A DNA stretch of 64,000 nucleotides from Vogesella mureinivorans (lineage in GTDB: Bacteria > Pseudomonadota > Gammaproteobacteria > Burkholderiales > Chromobacteriaceae): NCBI RefSeq assembly GCF_007644035.1, contig NZ_VMTV02001001.1, positions 46,910 to 110,909 of the forward strand, given 5' to 3'. Within the stretch, counting starts at the first letter, position 1. The number at the start of each line of letters is the position of its first letter. Shown here piece by piece: positions 25,623 to 36,353 of the stretch. The position numbers were made by a program, and so were the translations under genes. A model generated the notes under the pieces. The model made no database searches. It had not been told where the DNA came from and saw only the letters and a list, made by a program, of their open reading frames with translations.

Positions 25623-27860
25623 ATGCCTTCGGAACAGCCGACCATCATCTACACCCTGACCGACGAAGCTCCAGCGCTGGCTACCAGCGCCTTCCTGCCG
25701 GTCGTACGTACCTTTACCGGCGCAGCCGGCATCAACGTGGAAACTGCTGACATTTCGGTAGCCTCCCGCGTTCTGGCCGAGTTCCCGGCAAACCTGACCG
25801 ACGAGCAGAAAGTACCCGACACCCTGGCCGAGCTGGGCAAACTCACCCAGAACCCGGACACCAACATCATCAAGCTGCCGAACATCAGTGCATCGGTATC
25901 GCAGCTGATCGCTTGCATCAAAGAGCTGCAAGCCAAGGGCTACAACATCCCCGACTACCCGGAAAACCCGACTACCGACGAAGAAAAGGCCATCAAGACC
26001 CGCTACGCCAAATGTCTGGGCTCCGCTGTCAACCCGGTGTTGCGTGAAGGCAACTCCGACCGCCGCGCCCCGCTGGCGGTGAAAAACTACGCCAAGAAGC
26101 ACCCGCACAGCATGGGCGAATGGAAACAGGCGTCGCAGACCCACGTTTCCCACATGCACCACGGTGACTTCTACCACGGCGAAAAGTCCATGACCCTGGA
26201 CCGCGCCCGTGACGTGAAAATGGAGCTGGTAACCCACAGCGGCGAAACCATCGTACTGAAGCCGAAAGTCTCGCTGCTGGAAGGCGAGATCATCGACTCC
26301 ATGTTCATGAGCAAAAAAGCGCTGTGCGAATTCTACGAGCGCGAGATGGAAGACTGCCGCGAAGCCGGCATCCTGTTCTCGCTGCACGTCAAAGCCACCA
26401 TGATGAAGGTGTCCCACCCCATCGTGTTTGGCCACTGCGTGAAGATCTACTACAAAGACGCATTCGAGAAACACGGCAAGCTGTTTGACGAACTGGGCGT
26501 GAACGTGAACAACGGCATGGTCACCCTGTACGAAAAAATCGAAACGCTGCCGGCCTCCAAGCGCGAAGAAATCATCCGCGACCTGCACGCCTGCCAGGAA
26601 CACCGCCCGCGTCTGGCCATGGTGGACTCCGCCAAAGGCATTACCAACTTCCACTCGCCAAACGACGTGATCGTGGATGCTTCCATGCCTGCCATGATCC
26701 GCAACGGCGGCAAAATGTGGGGTGCCGACGGCAAGCCGGCCGACTGCAAGGCCGTGATGCCGGAATCCACCTTTGCCCGCATTTACCAGGAGATGATCAA
26801 CTTCTGCAAATGGCACGGCAACTTCGACCCGCGCACCATGGGTACCGTACCGAACGTGGGCCTGATGGCACAAAAAGCCGAAGAATACGGCTCGCACGAC
26901 AAGACTTTCGAAATCGCCCAGGATGGCTTGGCCAACATTGTTGACCTGGCTACCGGCGAAGTACTGCTGTCGCAAAACGTGGAGCAAGGCGATATCTGGC
27001 GCATGTGCCAGGTAAAAGACGCCCCGATCCGCGACTGGGTAAAACTGGCCGTCACCCGCGCCCGCAACTCCGGCATGCCGGCAGTATTCTGGCTGGACCC
27101 GTACCGCCCGCACGAAAACGAGCTGATCAAGAAGGTACACAAGTACCTGAAGGATTACGACACCACCGGCCTGGACATCCACATCATGTCCCAGGTACGC
27201 GCCATGCGTTACACGCTGGAGCGCGTAGCCCGCGGCCTGGATACCATCTCGGTTACCGGCAACATCCTGCGCGACTACCTGACTGACCTGTTCCCGATCA
27301 TGGAACTGGGCACCAGCGCCAAGATGCTGTCCATCGTGCCGCTGATGGCTGGTGGCGGCATGTACGAAACCGGTGCCGGCGGTTCGGCCCCGAAACACGT
27401 ACAACAGCTGCTGGAAGAAAACCACCTGCGTTGGGACAGCCTGGGCGAGTTCCTGGCCCTGGCCGTAAGCCTGGAAGAGCTGGGTATCAAAACCGGCAAC
27501 ACCAAGGCCAAGATCCTGGCCAAGACCCTGGACGAAGCCACCGGCAAGCTGCTGGACAACGACAAGTCGCCATCGCGCCGCACTGGCGAGCTGGACAACC
27601 GTGGCAGCCAGTACTATCTGGCCACCTACTGGGCACAGGCACTGGCAGAGCAGAACGACGACGCCGAGCTGAAAGCCCACTTTGCCCCGGTAGCTGCCCA
27701 GCTGACCAACCAGGAACAGCAGATCACCGACGAGCTGAAAGCGGTACAGGGCAAACCGGCCGACATCGGTGGCTACTACCTGCCAGACGCAGCCAAAACC
27801 CGCGCGGTAATGTGCCCAAGCGCCACGCTGAACCAGATTCTGGCCAGCGCCCGCGCCTAA
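25623..27860 (+). CDS. icd: NADP-dependent isocitrate dehydrogenase, monomeric type
   Basis: The 745-residue protein matches the monomeric IDH family (about 740 residues, as in Azotobacter vinelandii): [14 protein letters not shown] at the start, [12 protein letters not shown], the isocitrate-binding [23 protein letters not shown], and [17 protein letters not shown] near the end. It converts isocitrate to 2-oxoglutarate with NADP. This is unrelated in length to the dimeric E. coli Icd. ATG 25623 follows GGAGAT; an upstream frame extension is unsupported. Confidence 0.96.
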   Translation: MPSEQPTIIYTLTDEAPALATSAFLPVVRTFTGAAGINVETADISVASRVLAEFPANLTDEQKVPDTLAELGKLTQNPDTNIIKLPNISASVSQLIACIKELQAKGYNIPDYPENPTTDEEKAIKTRYAKCLGSAVNPVLREGNSDRRAPLAVKNYAKKHPHSMGEWKQASQTHVSHMHHGDFYHGEKSMTLDRARDVKMELVTHSGETIVLKPKVSLLEGEIIDSMFMSKKALCEFYEREMEDCREAGILFSLHVKATMMKVSHPIVFGHCVKIYYKDAFEKHGKLFDELGVNVNNGMVTLYEKIETLPASKREEIIRDLHACQEHRPRLAMVDSAKGITNFHSPNDVIVDASMPAMIRNGGKMWGADGKPADCKAVMPESTFARIYQEMINFCKWHGNFDPRTMGTVPNVGLMAQKAEEYGSHDKTFEIAQDGLANIVDLATGEVLLSQNVEQGDIWRMCQVKDAPIRDWVKLAVTRARNSGMPAVFWLDPYRPHENELIKKVHKYLKDYDTTGLDIHIMSQVRAMRYTLERVARGLDTISVTGNILRDYLTDLFPIMELGTSAKMLSIVPLMAGGGMYETGAGGSAPKHVQQLLEENHLRWDSLGEFLALAVSLEELGIKTGNTKAKILAKTLDEATGKLLDNDKSPSRRTGELDNRGSQYYLATYWAQALAEQNDDAELKAHFAPVAAQLTNQEQQITDELKAVQGKPADIGGYYLPDAAKTRAVMCPSATLNQILASARA

Positions 27861-27903
27861 GCCCCACGCTACGCACCGCACCAGGGCTTGCCCGGATGCG
27901 GGT

Positions 27904-27944
27904 AAAAAAAACCCCCAGCTTGCATCGCAAGCCGGGGGTTTTTT
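27904..27944 (+). terminator. Terminator after icd
   Basis: CCCCCAGCTTGC and GCAAGCCGGGGG form a 12-base stem with one mismatch, flanked by an A-run and a T-run. Confidence 0.92.
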
Positions 27945-27998
27945 ATTGGCAGCAAGCTGGCAAAGCAACCACGGTATGGCCAGGGTTATCCACTGCCT

Positions 27999-28016
27999 GC
28001 GGCCAACGTTGGCCGC
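27999..28016. repeat. 18-bp perfect palindrome of two uptake-like 9-mers
   Basis: GCGGCCAAC is joined directly to GTTGGCCGC. It lies between the converging icd and lysR genes, two bases beyond the lysR stop. There is no loop and no T-run, so it may slow transcription only weakly. Confidence 0.8.
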
Positions 28017-28017
28017 A

Positions 28018-28905
28018 TCAAGCCCAGTCTGGCGCCATGGCGCGTACGGTATCCAGCACCTGCTGTTTGGGCGCGTCGGCACGCTTGCCGGCACGCCAGG
28101 CCATCATCACCTCCCACTGCCACAGTGGCAGGTCGCGGATGGCCAGCTTCACCAGCCGCCCCTCGCGCAGATCGCGCCTTACCGCCACCTCGGGCATGAA
28201 GGTGAGAAAGCCATGCTCCATCGCCAGCTCGCGTGCTGCGCTGGCCGGCTGGATCGCGTGCAGCGGGCCGGTGGCAGTGCGATGCTGACGCAGCTGTGCC
28301 AGCAAGGTATCGCAACCATCCCCCCAGTACTGTGGTGCCAGCCGGGCGTTGGCCACGTCGGCCAGCAGCAGCTCGCCACGCTGCGCCAGCGGATGGCGCT
28401 TGTGCACCACCGGCACAATGGGCGAGCACCAGATACGCTCCATCTGGATGCCGGCCATGGGTGGGCACTTCAGCACAAAGCCTACCTGCACGGCGCCAGT
28501 CAGTAGCCGCTCCATGATGGCCGGCGAATGGTCGGTACTACAGCGGATTTCAAATGGTGCCTCGGCCAGTGCCACCAGCACCGGGCCGAATACCACCGAG
28601 GCCAGCGACGGCAGGCACGCCAAGGTCAGCCGGGGCAGCGCAGGTACGCCCTGCACCGCCTGCTTGCCGGCTTCCAGTACGGCCAGCGCCTCGCGTGCGG
28701 CTGGCAGATAGGCGTCGCACGCTGGCGTAGGCACCGCACCACGGCGGTGGCGACGAAACAGCTGCGCACCGATGCTGGCCTCCAGCACGGCTACCCGCTG
28801 GCTAACCTGCGGCTGCGACCAGCCACGGCGCGCAGCGGCCTGGCTAAAGCTGCCGCAGTCCACAATATCGATCAGCAAAGCCAGGTCATCCAGCGAAATA
28901 GCCAT
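28018..28905 (-). CDS. LysR-family transcriptional regulator
   Basis: The 295-residue protein has the LysR N-terminal winged helix (MAISLDDLALLIDIVDCGSFSQAAARRGWSQ-PQVSQRVAVLEASIGAQLFRR) and a C-terminal periplasmic-binding-like effector domain. It is divergent from the MFS efflux gene 92 bases away, the classic layout for a LysR regulator of its neighbour. Effector unknown. Confidence 0.9.
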   Translation of the reverse strand: MAISLDDLALLIDIVDCGSFSQAAARRGWSQPQVSQRVAVLEASIGAQLFRRHRRGAVPTPACDAYLPAAREALAVLEAGKQAVQGVPALPRLTLACLPSLASVVFGPVLVALAEAPFEIRCSTDHSPAIMERLLTGAVQVGFVLKCPPMAGIQMERIWCSPIVPVVHKRHPLAQRGELLLADVANARLAPQYWGDGCDTLLAQLRQHRTATGPLHAIQPASAARELAMEHGFLTFMPEVAVRRDLREGRLVKLAIRDLPLWQWEVMMAWRAGKRADAPKQQVLDTVRAMAPDWA

Positions 28906-28997
28906 AATGAAAAACCATAGGAAATATTAGCAGTTAACGGCTTCTATGATAGCTGATGCCACATGACAATGATGGCTACTTCCTACAGGGGCACATC

Positions 28998-30203
28998 ATG
29001 GCTTCGGCAGAACAAGCGCGGCGTCTGGGCAGGCGCTTCATCATGCTCGACAACATTCTGGTGGTATTCGGCTTTTTCAGCGTGTTTCCGCTGATCAGCC
29101 TGCACTTTGTCGACCAGCTAGGCTGGGCTGCCGCTGCAGTGGGCTTGGCGCTGGCTATCCGCCAGCTAATGCAACAGGGGCTTGGCCTGCTGGGTGGCTC
29201 GCTGGCAGACCGCTACGGTGCCAAACCACTGATTGTGGGCGGCATGCTGCTACGCGCCGCCGGCTTTGCCGCCATGGCCATGGCCGAAACACCCGCTAGC
29301 CTGGTGTTTTCCTGCATTCTGTCGGGCCTGGGCGGCATGCTGTTCGACCCGCCCCGTGCGGCGCTCATCATCAAGCTGACCCGCCAGCACGAGCGCAACC
29401 ACTTCTATACGCTACTGATCATGTGGGAAAGCGCGGCGGCCGTGAGCGGCGCCATGCTGGGCTCGTGGCTACTGCATTTCGATTTCTGGTGGGTGGGCAT
29501 GAGCGGCTGTGCCATCTTCGTGCTGGCCGCTGCGGCCAACCTGTGGCTGCTACCGGCTTACCGCGTGGCCAGCGGCAAGGCCTCGCCCTTAGCCTCGGTA
29601 CGCACCGTGCTGGCGGACCGGCGCTATATGCGGCTGGTACTGACCCTGAGCGGCTACTACGTGCTGGGCGTGCAGATCATGCTGCTGGTACCCATCGTAC
29701 TGAAGCAAATGGCGGGTACGCCGCAAATCGTGGGCTGGCTATACGCCATGGAAACCACCTTGTCGCTTACCCTGCTCTACCCGCTGGCCAAGCTGGGTGA
29801 GCGCTACCTCAGCCTGGCGCAGCGCATGCTGGCAGGCATTGCCCTGATGACAGGTAGCCTGCTGCTGATGGCGCTGGCACAAAGCCTGTGGCTGGCCATG
29901 CCGCTGCTGGCACTGTTCTATACCGGCAGCCTGGTTACCGAGCCGGCGCGTGAGGCGCTACTGGCCAGCTACGCGCAAAGCGAAGCCCGCGCCAGCTACA
30001 GCGGCACCAGCCGCCTGGGGCTGGCACTGGGCGGGGCTACCGGCTACCTGGGCGGTGGCTGGCTGCTGGATATCTCACGCAGCCTGGCCATGCCAGCCTT
30101 GCCTTGGCTGATTCTGGCGGCTATCGGCAGCGTGACCTTTGTGGCGCTGTATCGCCAGCTGTTACACAACGGTGCAGCAGCGGCACTGGCCCAGCCTGCC
30201 TGA
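28998..30203 (+). CDS. MFS efflux transporter, MdtH-like
   Basis: The 401-residue protein has about twelve membrane helices. The N-terminal part reads RRFIMLDNILVVFGFFSVFPLISLHFVDQLGW with GGSLADRYGAKP as the MFS loop 2-3 motif, like E. coli MdtH (a quinolone exporter). Substrate is inferred. ATG 28998 (MASAEQARRLG) is preferred over the ATG at 28956, because CAGGGG precedes it and the family begins at this point. Probably controlled by the divergent LysR protein. Confidence 0.85.
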   Translation: MASAEQARRLGRRFIMLDNILVVFGFFSVFPLISLHFVDQLGWAAAAVGLALAIRQLMQQGLGLLGGSLADRYGAKPLIVGGMLLRAAGFAAMAMAETPASLVFSCILSGLGGMLFDPPRAALIIKLTRQHERNHFYTLLIMWESAAAVSGAMLGSWLLHFDFWWVGMSGCAIFVLAAAANLWLLPAYRVASGKASPLASVRTVLADRRYMRLVLTLSGYYVLGVQIMLLVPIVLKQMAGTPQIVGWLYAMETTLSLTLLYPLAKLGERYLSLAQRMLAGIALMTGSLLLMALAQSLWLAMPLLALFYTGSLVTEPAREALLASYAQSEARASYSGTSRLGLALGGATGYLGGGWLLDISRSLAMPALPWLILAAIGSVTFVALYRQLLHNGAAAALAQPA

Positions 30204-30213
30204 CGATAGACGC

Positions 30214-30246
30214 AAAAAAACCGCATCGGTCAGATGCGGCTTTTGT
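30214..30246. terminator. Terminator between MFS gene and csp
   Basis: CCGCATC and GATGCGG form a 7-bp stem, with an A-run to the left and TTTT to the right. It can serve both converging genes. Confidence 0.85.
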
Positions 30247-30284
30247 CAGCAGCGTTTCCGCCACATCCATCAGCTAGCGCAGGC

Positions 30285-30488
30285 TTAGGCTTTCTGGATA
30301 TTGGAGGCTTGCTTGCCTTTCGGGCCTTGAACCACGTCAAAGCTTACACGCTGGCCTTCGGTCAGCGATTTGAAACCTTGCATATTGATCGCGGAGAAGT
30401 GCGCGAACAGGTCATCGCCGCCTTCGTCCGGAGTAATGAAGCCGAAGCCTTTAGCGTCGTTGAACCACTTAACAATACCAGTTGCCAT
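30285..30488 (-). CDS. Cold-shock domain protein
   Basis: The 67-residue protein is a single cold-shock domain: [12 protein letters not shown] (RNP1) and DLFAHFSAI (RNP2), with an aromatic patch that binds single-stranded RNA or DNA. It acts as an RNA chaperone or antiterminator. Whether it is cold-induced cannot be told from the coding sequence. The 238-bp divergent space to clpS leaves room for a long leader, which such genes often have. Confidence 0.95.
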   Translation of the reverse strand: MATGIVKWFNDAKGFGFITPDEGGDDLFAHFSAINMQGFKSLTEGQRVSFDVVQGPKGKQASNIQKA

Positions 30489-30726
30489 GTGTAACTATCC
30501 TTAGCATGCATAAAGTAAACAGGGTGGTGAGCCCTGACATTCCAAGCTTACAAACGCTGCAGCAGGTAACGGTTTCCACACAGCCAGCGATGCAAAGCCA
30601 AGCACCGTCTGTATTTCTACGCCTAGCGTGTGACAACGTCAAGACAAGCCGGTAAAAGTTAAGGGGCTTGAAAAAGCGGCCATACGAACCAAAATTGAAA
30701 TAAGCGCGAATTCGCAGAAGGTTCCC

Positions 30727-31035
30727 ATGTCTACGCAGCACAAGGATGATGTCTCGACGGTGGCCCGCAAGGCCGAGCTAAAGCCACCACCAATGTATAA
30801 AGTATTGTTATTGAACGATGATTTCACACCGATGGATTTTGTCGTTGAGGTACTGCAGCATTTTTTTCACATGAATGCGGAAAAAGCCACAATCGTGATG
30901 CTGCAGGTCCACAATGAAGGTAAGGGTCTTTGTGGCATTTATACCAAAGACATCGCCTCTACCAAGGTAGAGCAAGTTTCGCAGCACGCACAAACGCACC
31001 AGCATCCACTGCAGTGTGTCATGGAGGAAAACTGA
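30727..31035 (+). CDS. clpS: ATP-dependent Clp protease adaptor ClpS
   Basis: The 102-residue protein has the ClpS core: [25 protein letters not shown] (N-degron pocket), [20 protein letters not shown]. ClpS delivers N-end-rule substrates to ClpAP. Its stop overlaps the clpA start (TGATG), so translation is probably coupled. Confidence 0.97.
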   Translation: MSTQHKDDVSTVARKAELKPPPMYKVLLLNDDFTPMDFVVEVLQHFFHMNAEKATIVMLQVHNEGKGLCGIYTKDIASTKVEQVSQHAQTHQHPLQCVMEEN

Positions 31036-33317
31036 TGATTGCCCAAGAACTGGAAGTCAGCCTGCACATGGCCTTTATGGATGCACGCCGCAAACGGCAC
31101 GAATTCATCAGCGTGGAGCACCTGCTCCTGGCGATGACTGACAACCCGTCTGCTGCCGAAGTCCTCCGCGCCTGCGGCGCCAACATTGACCAGCTGAAAA
31201 AGCAGCTGGGGGACTTTATCGACGAACATACGCCCACCGTGCCTGGCGATGCCGAGGTGGAAACCCAGCCCACACTGGGATTCCAGCGCGTGATCCAGCG
31301 CGCCATCCTGCACGTGCAGTCGTCTGGCAAAAAAGAGGTAACCGGCGCGAACATTCTGGTAGCCATCTTCGGCGAAAAAGACTCGCATGCCGTGTACTAC
31401 CTGCATCAGCAGGGTATTTCGCGCCTGGACGTGGTCAATTTCATTTCGCATGGTATTACCAAGCAAAATGCCAAACCCGCTGCCAGCCAGGAGCCGCACC
31501 ACGATGCCTCTGGCGAAAACGAGGGTGAAGACAGCGGCAACGCACCAGGCGGCGCGCTGGAAAACTACACACTGAACCTGAACCAGCAGGCCCGTGATGG
31601 CAAGATCGACCCGCTGATCGGCCGCGAGCACGAGGTAGAGCGTGTTATCCAGATCCTGTGCCGCCGCCGCAAGAACAACCCGCTGCTGGTAGGCGAAGCT
31701 GGCGTAGGCAAAACCGCCATTGCGGAAGGCCTGGCGCGCCGCATCGTGGCTGGCGATGTGCCCGATGTGCTGGCCAAGGCCACGGTGTACTCGCTGGATA
31801 TGGGCGCCCTGCTGGCCGGCACCAAATACCGTGGCGATTTCGAACAGCGCCTGAAGCAAGTGATCAAGCAGCTGGCAGAAGACAGCCACGCCGTGCTGTT
31901 CATCGACGAAATCCACACGCTGATCGGCGCCGGTGCCGCCTCGGGCGGTACGCTGGACGCGTCCAACCTGCTGAAACCGGCCCTGTCCAACGGCAGCCTG
32001 CGCTGCATTGGCGCCACCACCTACAGCGAATACCGTGGCATTTTCGAAAAAGACAGCGCCCTGTCGCGCCGCTTCCAGAAAATCGATGTACCAGAGCCGT
32101 CGGTAGAGCAGACGATCGAAATCCTGAAAGGGCTGAAAAGCCGTTTCGAGGCGCACCATGGCGTGAAATACACGCTGGCAGCCCTGTCGACTGCGGCCGA
32201 GCTGTCGGCGCGTTACATCAACGACCGCCACCTGCCGGACAAAGCCATCGACGTGATCGACGAAGCTGGCGCTGCGCAAAAAATCCTGCCCAAGTCCAAG
32301 CAGAAGAAGGTGATCAACAAAGGCGAGATCGAAGAGATCATCGCCAAGATTGCCCGCATTCCTGCCAAAACCATCAGCAGTGATGATCGCAACGTGCTGA
32401 AAAACCTGGACCGCGACCTGAAAAACGTGGTGTTTGGCCAGGACAAGGCCATCGAAGCGTTGGCCGCAGCCATCAAGATGTCGCGCTCTGGCCTGGGCAA
32501 CCCGCAAAAGCCGATCGGTTCTTTCCTGTTCTCCGGCCCTACCGGCGTGGGCAAGACCGAAGTGGCCAAACAGCTGGCCTACTTCCTGGGCGTGGAGCTG
32601 CTGCGCTTTGACATGTCCGAATACATGGAACGCCATGCGGTAAGCCGCCTGATTGGCGCGCCACCGGGCTATGTTGGCTTCGAGCAAGGCGGCCTGCTGA
32701 CCGAACAGGTAACCAAGCACCCGTACGCCGTGCTGCTGCTGGACGAAATCGAAAAAGCGCACCCGGACATCTTCAACGTGCTGCTGCAGGTGATGGACCA
32801 CGGCACGCTGACCGATAACAACGGTCGCAAGGCAGATTTCCGCAATGTGGTGATCATCATGACCACCAATGCGGGCGCCGAGTCGCTGTCCAAATCCAGT
32901 ATCGGCTTTACCGGCAGCAAGCAGGCTGGCGATGAAATGGGCGATATCAAGCGCCTGTTCAGCCCCGAGTTCCGCAACCGTCTGGATGCCATCATCCCGT
33001 TCGGCATGCTGAACGAGGAGATCATCCTGCAGGTAGTGGACAAGTTCCTGATGCAGCTGGAACAGCAGCTATCGGACAAGAAAGTGGAAATCCACTTCAG
33101 CGATAGCCTGCGCAAGTACCTGGCGAAGAAAGGCTTCGACCCGCTGATGGGCGCCCGCCCGATGGCACGCCTGATTCAGGACACCATCCGCAAAGCCCTG
33201 GCCGACGAGCTGCTATTTGGCCGCCTGGCTGGTGGGGGCGATGTCACGGTGAATCTGGACCAGGACGACAAAGTGGAACTGGTGTTTGCCGAAAGCCCGG
33301 CAGAAGCCACGGCCTAA
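31035..33317 (+). CDS. clpA: ATP-dependent Clp protease ATP-binding subunit ClpA
   Basis: The 760-residue AAA+ unfoldase has an N-terminal Clp domain ([16 protein letters not shown]), D1 with Walker [16 protein letters not shown] and Walker [14 protein letters not shown], and D2 with [15 protein letters not shown] and [14 protein letters not shown]. The IGF-type loop that docks to ClpP is in [12 protein letters not shown]. It threads proteins into ClpP. No clpP is in the window. ATG 31035 follows GAGGAAA and overlaps clpS. Confidence 0.97.
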   Translation: MIAQELEVSLHMAFMDARRKRHEFISVEHLLLAMTDNPSAAEVLRACGANIDQLKKQLGDFIDEHTPTVPGDAEVETQPTLGFQRVIQRAILHVQSSGKKEVTGANILVAIFGEKDSHAVYYLHQQGISRLDVVNFISHGITKQNAKPAASQEPHHDASGENEGEDSGNAPGGALENYTLNLNQQARDGKIDPLIGREHEVERVIQILCRRRKNNPLLVGEAGVGKTAIAEGLARRIVAGDVPDVLAKATVYSLDMGALLAGTKYRGDFEQRLKQVIKQLAEDSHAVLFIDEIHTLIGAGAASGGTLDASNLLKPALSNGSLRCIGATTYSEYRGIFEKDSALSRRFQKIDVPEPSVEQTIEILKGLKSRFEAHHGVKYTLAALSTAAELSARYINDRHLPDKAIDVIDEAGAAQKILPKSKQKKVINKGEIEEIIAKIARIPAKTISSDDRNVLKNLDRDLKNVVFGQDKAIEALAAAIKMSRSGLGNPQKPIGSFLFSGPTGVGKTEVAKQLAYFLGVELLRFDMSEYMERHAVSRLIGAPPGYVGFEQGGLLTEQVTKHPYAVLLLDEIEKAHPDIFNVLLQVMDHGTLTDNNGRKADFRNVVIIMTTNAGAESLSKSSIGFTGSKQAGDEMGDIKRLFSPEFRNRLDAIIPFGMLNEEIILQVVDKFLMQLEQQLSDKKVEIHFSDSLRKYLAKKGFDPLMGARPMARLIQDTIRKALADELLFGRLAGGGDVTVNLDQDDKVELVFAESPAEATA

Positions 33318-33334
33318 AGCACATCGCCCACGAC

Positions 33335-33362
33335 AGCCCCGGTAAGCTACCGGGGCTTTTTT
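33335..33362 (+). terminator. Terminator after clpA
   Basis: AGCCCCGGTA and TACCGGGGCT form a perfect 10-bp stem with loop AGC, followed by six T. The 12-mer GCGGCCAACCTT follows at once (33363-33374), between clpA and the converging xerD. Confidence 0.93.
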
Positions 33363-33372
33363 GCGGCCAACC

Positions 33373-34266
33373 TTAGCCGCGGGGGTGATGCGCGGCGTGC
33401 AGTGCCTTCAGGCGCTCGCGGGCCACGTGCGTGTAGATCTGCGTGGTAGACAGGCTGGCGTGGCCCAGCAGCAGCTGTACCACGCGCAGGTCGGCACCGT
33501 GGTTCACCAGATGGGTGGCAAAGGCATGGCGCAGCGTATGCGGGCTCAGCGGCGGCGCACCGGCTTGCTTGCCGTAGCGGGTAATCAGGTGCCACGCCAT
33601 TTGCCGAGTCATGGCCTGTTTGCGGTTGCTGACGAACACGTCTTCGCTACGCGCCGCCCCCATGATGAGCGGCCGGCTTTCTGCCAGGTAACGGCGCAAC
33701 CAGTGCTCGGCCACCTCCCCCAGCGGCACCAGTCGTTCTTTGTTGCCCTTGCCCACAATACGCACATAGCCCTCGCCCAGATACAGCTGGCCCAGCGTCA
33801 GGCCCACCAGCTCGCTGACACGCAGGCCGGTGGCGTACAGCGTTTCGATCAGGGCACGGTCGCGCAGCCCTAGCGGGGTATCAATGTCCGGCGCGGCCAA
33901 CAAGCCATCCACGTGGCTTTCCGATAGGGTGCCCGGCAGGCGCAGGCCCAGCCTGGGCGCTTGCAGCCTGGCCGACGGGTCGTCTTCGCGCAGCTTCTGC
34001 TGGCACAGGTAGTGATAAAAACGCCGCGCCGCAGACAGCCGCCGCGCGCGGGTAGCCGGCTTGTCGGTATCGATCAGGCCCAGCATCACCTGCTCCAGCG
34101 CCGGGGTGTCGGCGGTATCCAGGGTATGGCCAAATGGCTGCAGGGCGGCTTCTAGCCGCAAGAGGTCGCGGCGATAGGCCGCCAGGGTATTGGCCGACAG
34201 GTTGTCGGCCAGCCAGAGCGTATCGAGAAAGGCGTCGAGATAAAGCGATTTTGCTGCCTGTTGCAT
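33373..34266 (-). CDS. xerD: Site-specific tyrosine recombinase XerD
   Basis: The 297-residue protein has an N-terminal SAM-like core-binding domain ([23 protein letters not shown]) and the C-terminal catalytic domain with the first Arg in [14 protein letters not shown], Lys in [11 protein letters not shown], His-x-x-Arg in [13 protein letters not shown], His in [16 protein letters not shown] and the nucleophile Tyr in that last motif. With XerC it resolves chromosome dimers at dif. Length and sequence fit XerD rather than an integron or phage integrase. The stop lies beside a GCGGCCAACCTT copy. Confidence 0.9.
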   Translation of the reverse strand: MQQAAKSLYLDAFLDTLWLADNLSANTLAAYRRDLLRLEAALQPFGHTLDTADTPALEQVMLGLIDTDKPATRARRLSAARRFYHYLCQQKLREDDPSARLQAPRLGLRLPGTLSESHVDGLLAAPDIDTPLGLRDRALIETLYATGLRVSELVGLTLGQLYLGEGYVRIVGKGNKERLVPLGEVAEHWLRRYLAESRPLIMGAARSEDVFVSNRKQAMTRQMAWHLITRYGKQAGAPPLSPHTLRHAFATHLVNHGADLRVVQLLLGHASLSTTQIYTHVARERLKALHAAHHPRG

Positions 34267-34293
34267 GGGGGTGCGGCCAACCTGGTTGCCAAT

Positions 34294-34325
34294 GAAAAAA
34301 GCGCCAGCCGAGGCTGACGCTTTCA
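34294..34325 (-). terminator. Terminator after rpsP-rimM-trmD-rplS operon
   Basis: AGCGTCAGCC and GGCTGGCGCT (minus strand) pair with a 2-base loop and one G-T, followed by six T. It lies 27 bases after the rplS stop. Confidence 0.9.
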
Positions 34326-34352
34326 GGGTACGACAAGTTAAACCCGTTGGGC

Positions 34353-34712
34353 TTACTTGCGAACCAGCTTTTCCTTGATACGTGCGGATTTGCCGGTACG
34401 ACCACGCAGGTAGTACAGCTTGGCACGACGCACAGCACCGCGACGCTTCACTTCGATGGAAGCTACCAGCGGGGAGAAAGTCTGGAAAGTACGCTCAACG
34501 CCTTCGCCGGAAGAGATCTTGCGCACGATGAAGGAGCTATTCAGACCGCGGTTACGGATGGCGATAACAACGCCTTCGTAAGCCTGCAGACGCTCGCGGT
34601 TACCCTCTTTTACTTTTACCTGAACGATAACGGTATCGCCCGGTGCAAATTCAGGGATGGTTTTACCCAGACGGGCGATTTCTTCCTGTTCCAGTTTCTG
34701 GATCAGATCCAT
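34353..34712 (-). CDS. rplS: 50S ribosomal protein bL19
   Basis: The 119-residue protein shows bL19 signatures [54 protein letters not shown] and a basic C-terminus [18 protein letters not shown]. It sits at the 30S-50S interface. Last gene of the operon, one base after the trmD stop. Confidence 0.98.
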   Translation of the reverse strand: MDLIQKLEQEEIARLGKTIPEFAPGDTVIVQVKVKEGNRERLQAYEGVVIAIRNRGLNSSFIVRKISSGEGVERTFQTFSPLVASIEVKRRGAVRRAKLYYLRGRTGKSARIKEKLVRK

Positions 34713-34713
34713 G

Positions 34714-35484
34714 TTACTGCTCCTTGTTTTTGAGGAGATCTTGTTCCTGCTGGTACTCTGCCAGCAGCCGAGATTCCTGTTTGGATAAAGTGCGGTTTTT
34801 CAGCAAATCCGGGCGGCGCTCGAAAGTGCGGCCCAGCGACTGCTTCAAACGCCACTTGGCGATCATGGCATGGTTGCCGGACATCAGGACATCCGGTACG
34901 CGCACACCACGATATTCTTCAGGGCGGGTGTAATGCGGGCAGTCCAGCAAGCCATCCACAAACGAATCTTCGTAAGCAGACTGGGCGTCGTTCAACACCC
35001 CAGGCAAGAGACGCACAATGGCGTCCATCAGGACCATCGCCGGCAGCTCGCCACCGGACAACACATAATCACCTACCGAAATTTCTTCATCGACTTCGCG
35101 ATCGATCAGGCGTTCGTCCACCCCTTCGTAACGGCCACACAGCAAAATCAGGCCTGGCATGGCAGCCAGTTTGCTGACTTTATCGTGCGTCAGGGGGGCA
35201 CCCTGCGGCGACAGATAAACCACGTGTGATTTATCCACACCGGCAGCGGCCTGTCGTGCGCGCGCTGCGGCAATCGCTTTTTCCAGCGGTTCAACCAACA
35301 TCACCATGCCGGGGCCGCCACCATAAGTGCGGTCGTCTACGGTGCGATGGTTGTCACTGGTGAAGTCGCGTGGGTTCCACGCTGAAAACTGCCAGATCGA
35401 TTGTTCAATTGCCCGCCGGCTTACGCCAAAGCGGGTAATTGCATCAAACATCTCGGGAAACAGCGTAATCGCATCAAGCTGCAT
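34714..35484 (-). CDS. trmD: tRNA (guanine-N1)-methyltransferase TrmD
   Basis: The 256-residue SPOUT methyltransferase makes m1G37 in tRNAs, which prevents +1 frameshifting. Characteristic stretches are [46 protein letters not shown], and the knot-forming [20 protein letters not shown]. Its start overlaps the rimM stop by one base. Confidence 0.98.
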   Translation of the reverse strand: MQLDAITLFPEMFDAITRFGVSRRAIEQSIWQFSAWNPRDFTSDNHRTVDDRTYGGGPGMVMLVEPLEKAIAAARARQAAAGVDKSHVVYLSPQGAPLTHDKVSKLAAMPGLILLCGRYEGVDERLIDREVDEEISVGDYVLSGGELPAMVLMDAIVRLLPGVLNDAQSAYEDSFVDGLLDCPHYTRPEEYRGVRVPDVLMSGNHAMIAKWRLKQSLGRTFERRPDLLKNRTLSKQESRLLAEYQQEQDLLKNKEQ

Positions 35485-35990
35485 TAAAAATCCAGACCCC
35501 AGTCCACGGTAATCCGTTTTGCGGCCAGATCTACATCGACAATGTAATCGGACACAAAAGGTATCAGCCGCTCATCCGTATCACCACGGACAACCAGGAC
35601 GTCATTGGCGCCGGTTTCCATCAGCTCGGCAACTTTGCCCAGCACGATGTCTTCCTTGTTCACCACGTCAAGGCCGATCAAATCAATCCAGTAATACTCA
35701 TCATCTGCCGCTGCCGGCAGCTGATCGCGGGCGATGGCAATTTGCATGCCACGCATCCCTGCGGCGATTTCCCGATCGTCAACGCCATCAAATTTGACAA
35801 CCAGACCCTTAGGCTGGGCGGAGCCATCCGTAAAGGTATAGGGTTTCCATTCGCCGTCTTTCTTTAACCACCATTCCGGGTAGTCGAAAAGACTGTCGGC
35901 GTACTGGGTATCCGCCTGGACTTTCACCCAGCCACGAACGCCAAAGGCGCCGCGGACAAACCCCATTACAACTAGATCAGCGTCACGCAT
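35484..35990 (-). CDS. rimM: 16S rRNA processing protein RimM
   Basis: The 168-residue protein has RimM_N ([20 protein letters not shown]) and the C-terminal PRC barrel ([29 protein letters not shown] and LIPFVSDYI). RimM binds uS19 and helps mature the 30S head. Canonical operon position between rpsP and trmD. Confidence 0.96.
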   Translation of the reverse strand: MRDADLVVMGFVRGAFGVRGWVKVQADTQYADSLFDYPEWWLKKDGEWKPYTFTDGSAQPKGLVVKFDGVDDREIAAGMRGMQIAIARDQLPAAADDEYYWIDLIGLDVVNKEDIVLGKVAELMETGANDVLVVRGDTDERLIPFVSDYIVDVDLAAKRITVDWGLDF

Positions 35991-36027
35991 GCGCCTTGCT
36001 TCCGTACTGTAGACTGATCAAAACTGA

Positions 36028-36276
36028 TCAGGCAGCCTTCGGCTGGTCTTTCAGCAGCTTGGCTACGGAGTCGGTCACTTGCGCGCCAACGCCGATCCAG
36101 TAGTTAACGCGGTCCATGGCCAGACGAACGCGCTCTTGCTTGTCGTTAGCGACAGCATTGTAGAAACCCAGACGTTCGATGAAGCGGCCATCGCGACGGT
36201 TGCGGGAGTCGGTAACAACGATGTTGTAGAACGGACGGTTTTTGGAGCCGCCACGTGCGAGACGAATTACTACCAT
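36028..36276 (-). CDS. rpsP: 30S ribosomal protein bS16
   Basis: The 82-residue protein has the bS16 pattern [39 protein letters not shown]-like and [17 protein letters not shown]. First gene of the rpsP-rimM-trmD-rplS operon. It binds 16S rRNA early in 30S assembly. Confidence 0.98.
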   Translation of the reverse strand: MVVIRLARGGSKNRPFYNIVVTDSRNRRDGRFIERLGFYNAVANDKQERVRLAMDRVNYWIGVGAQVTDSVAKLLKDQPKAA

Positions 36277-36353
36277 TGTCGATTGTCCTTAAATATACGG
36301 AATCGTAGAAAAGCCCCCGATTCTATGGCATTTTTCCCTTACGCTGCAAGTGC

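Noticed and set aside
25596-28094. An 832-residue open frame antisense to icd
   Set aside because: It runs through icd and its terminator, has shadow-type composition, and no family resemblance.
33373-34266. XerD considered as an integron or island integrase
   Set aside because: Its sequence and length fit the chromosomal XerD, it lacks the extra integron-integrase patch, and it is 25 kb from the cassette cluster.
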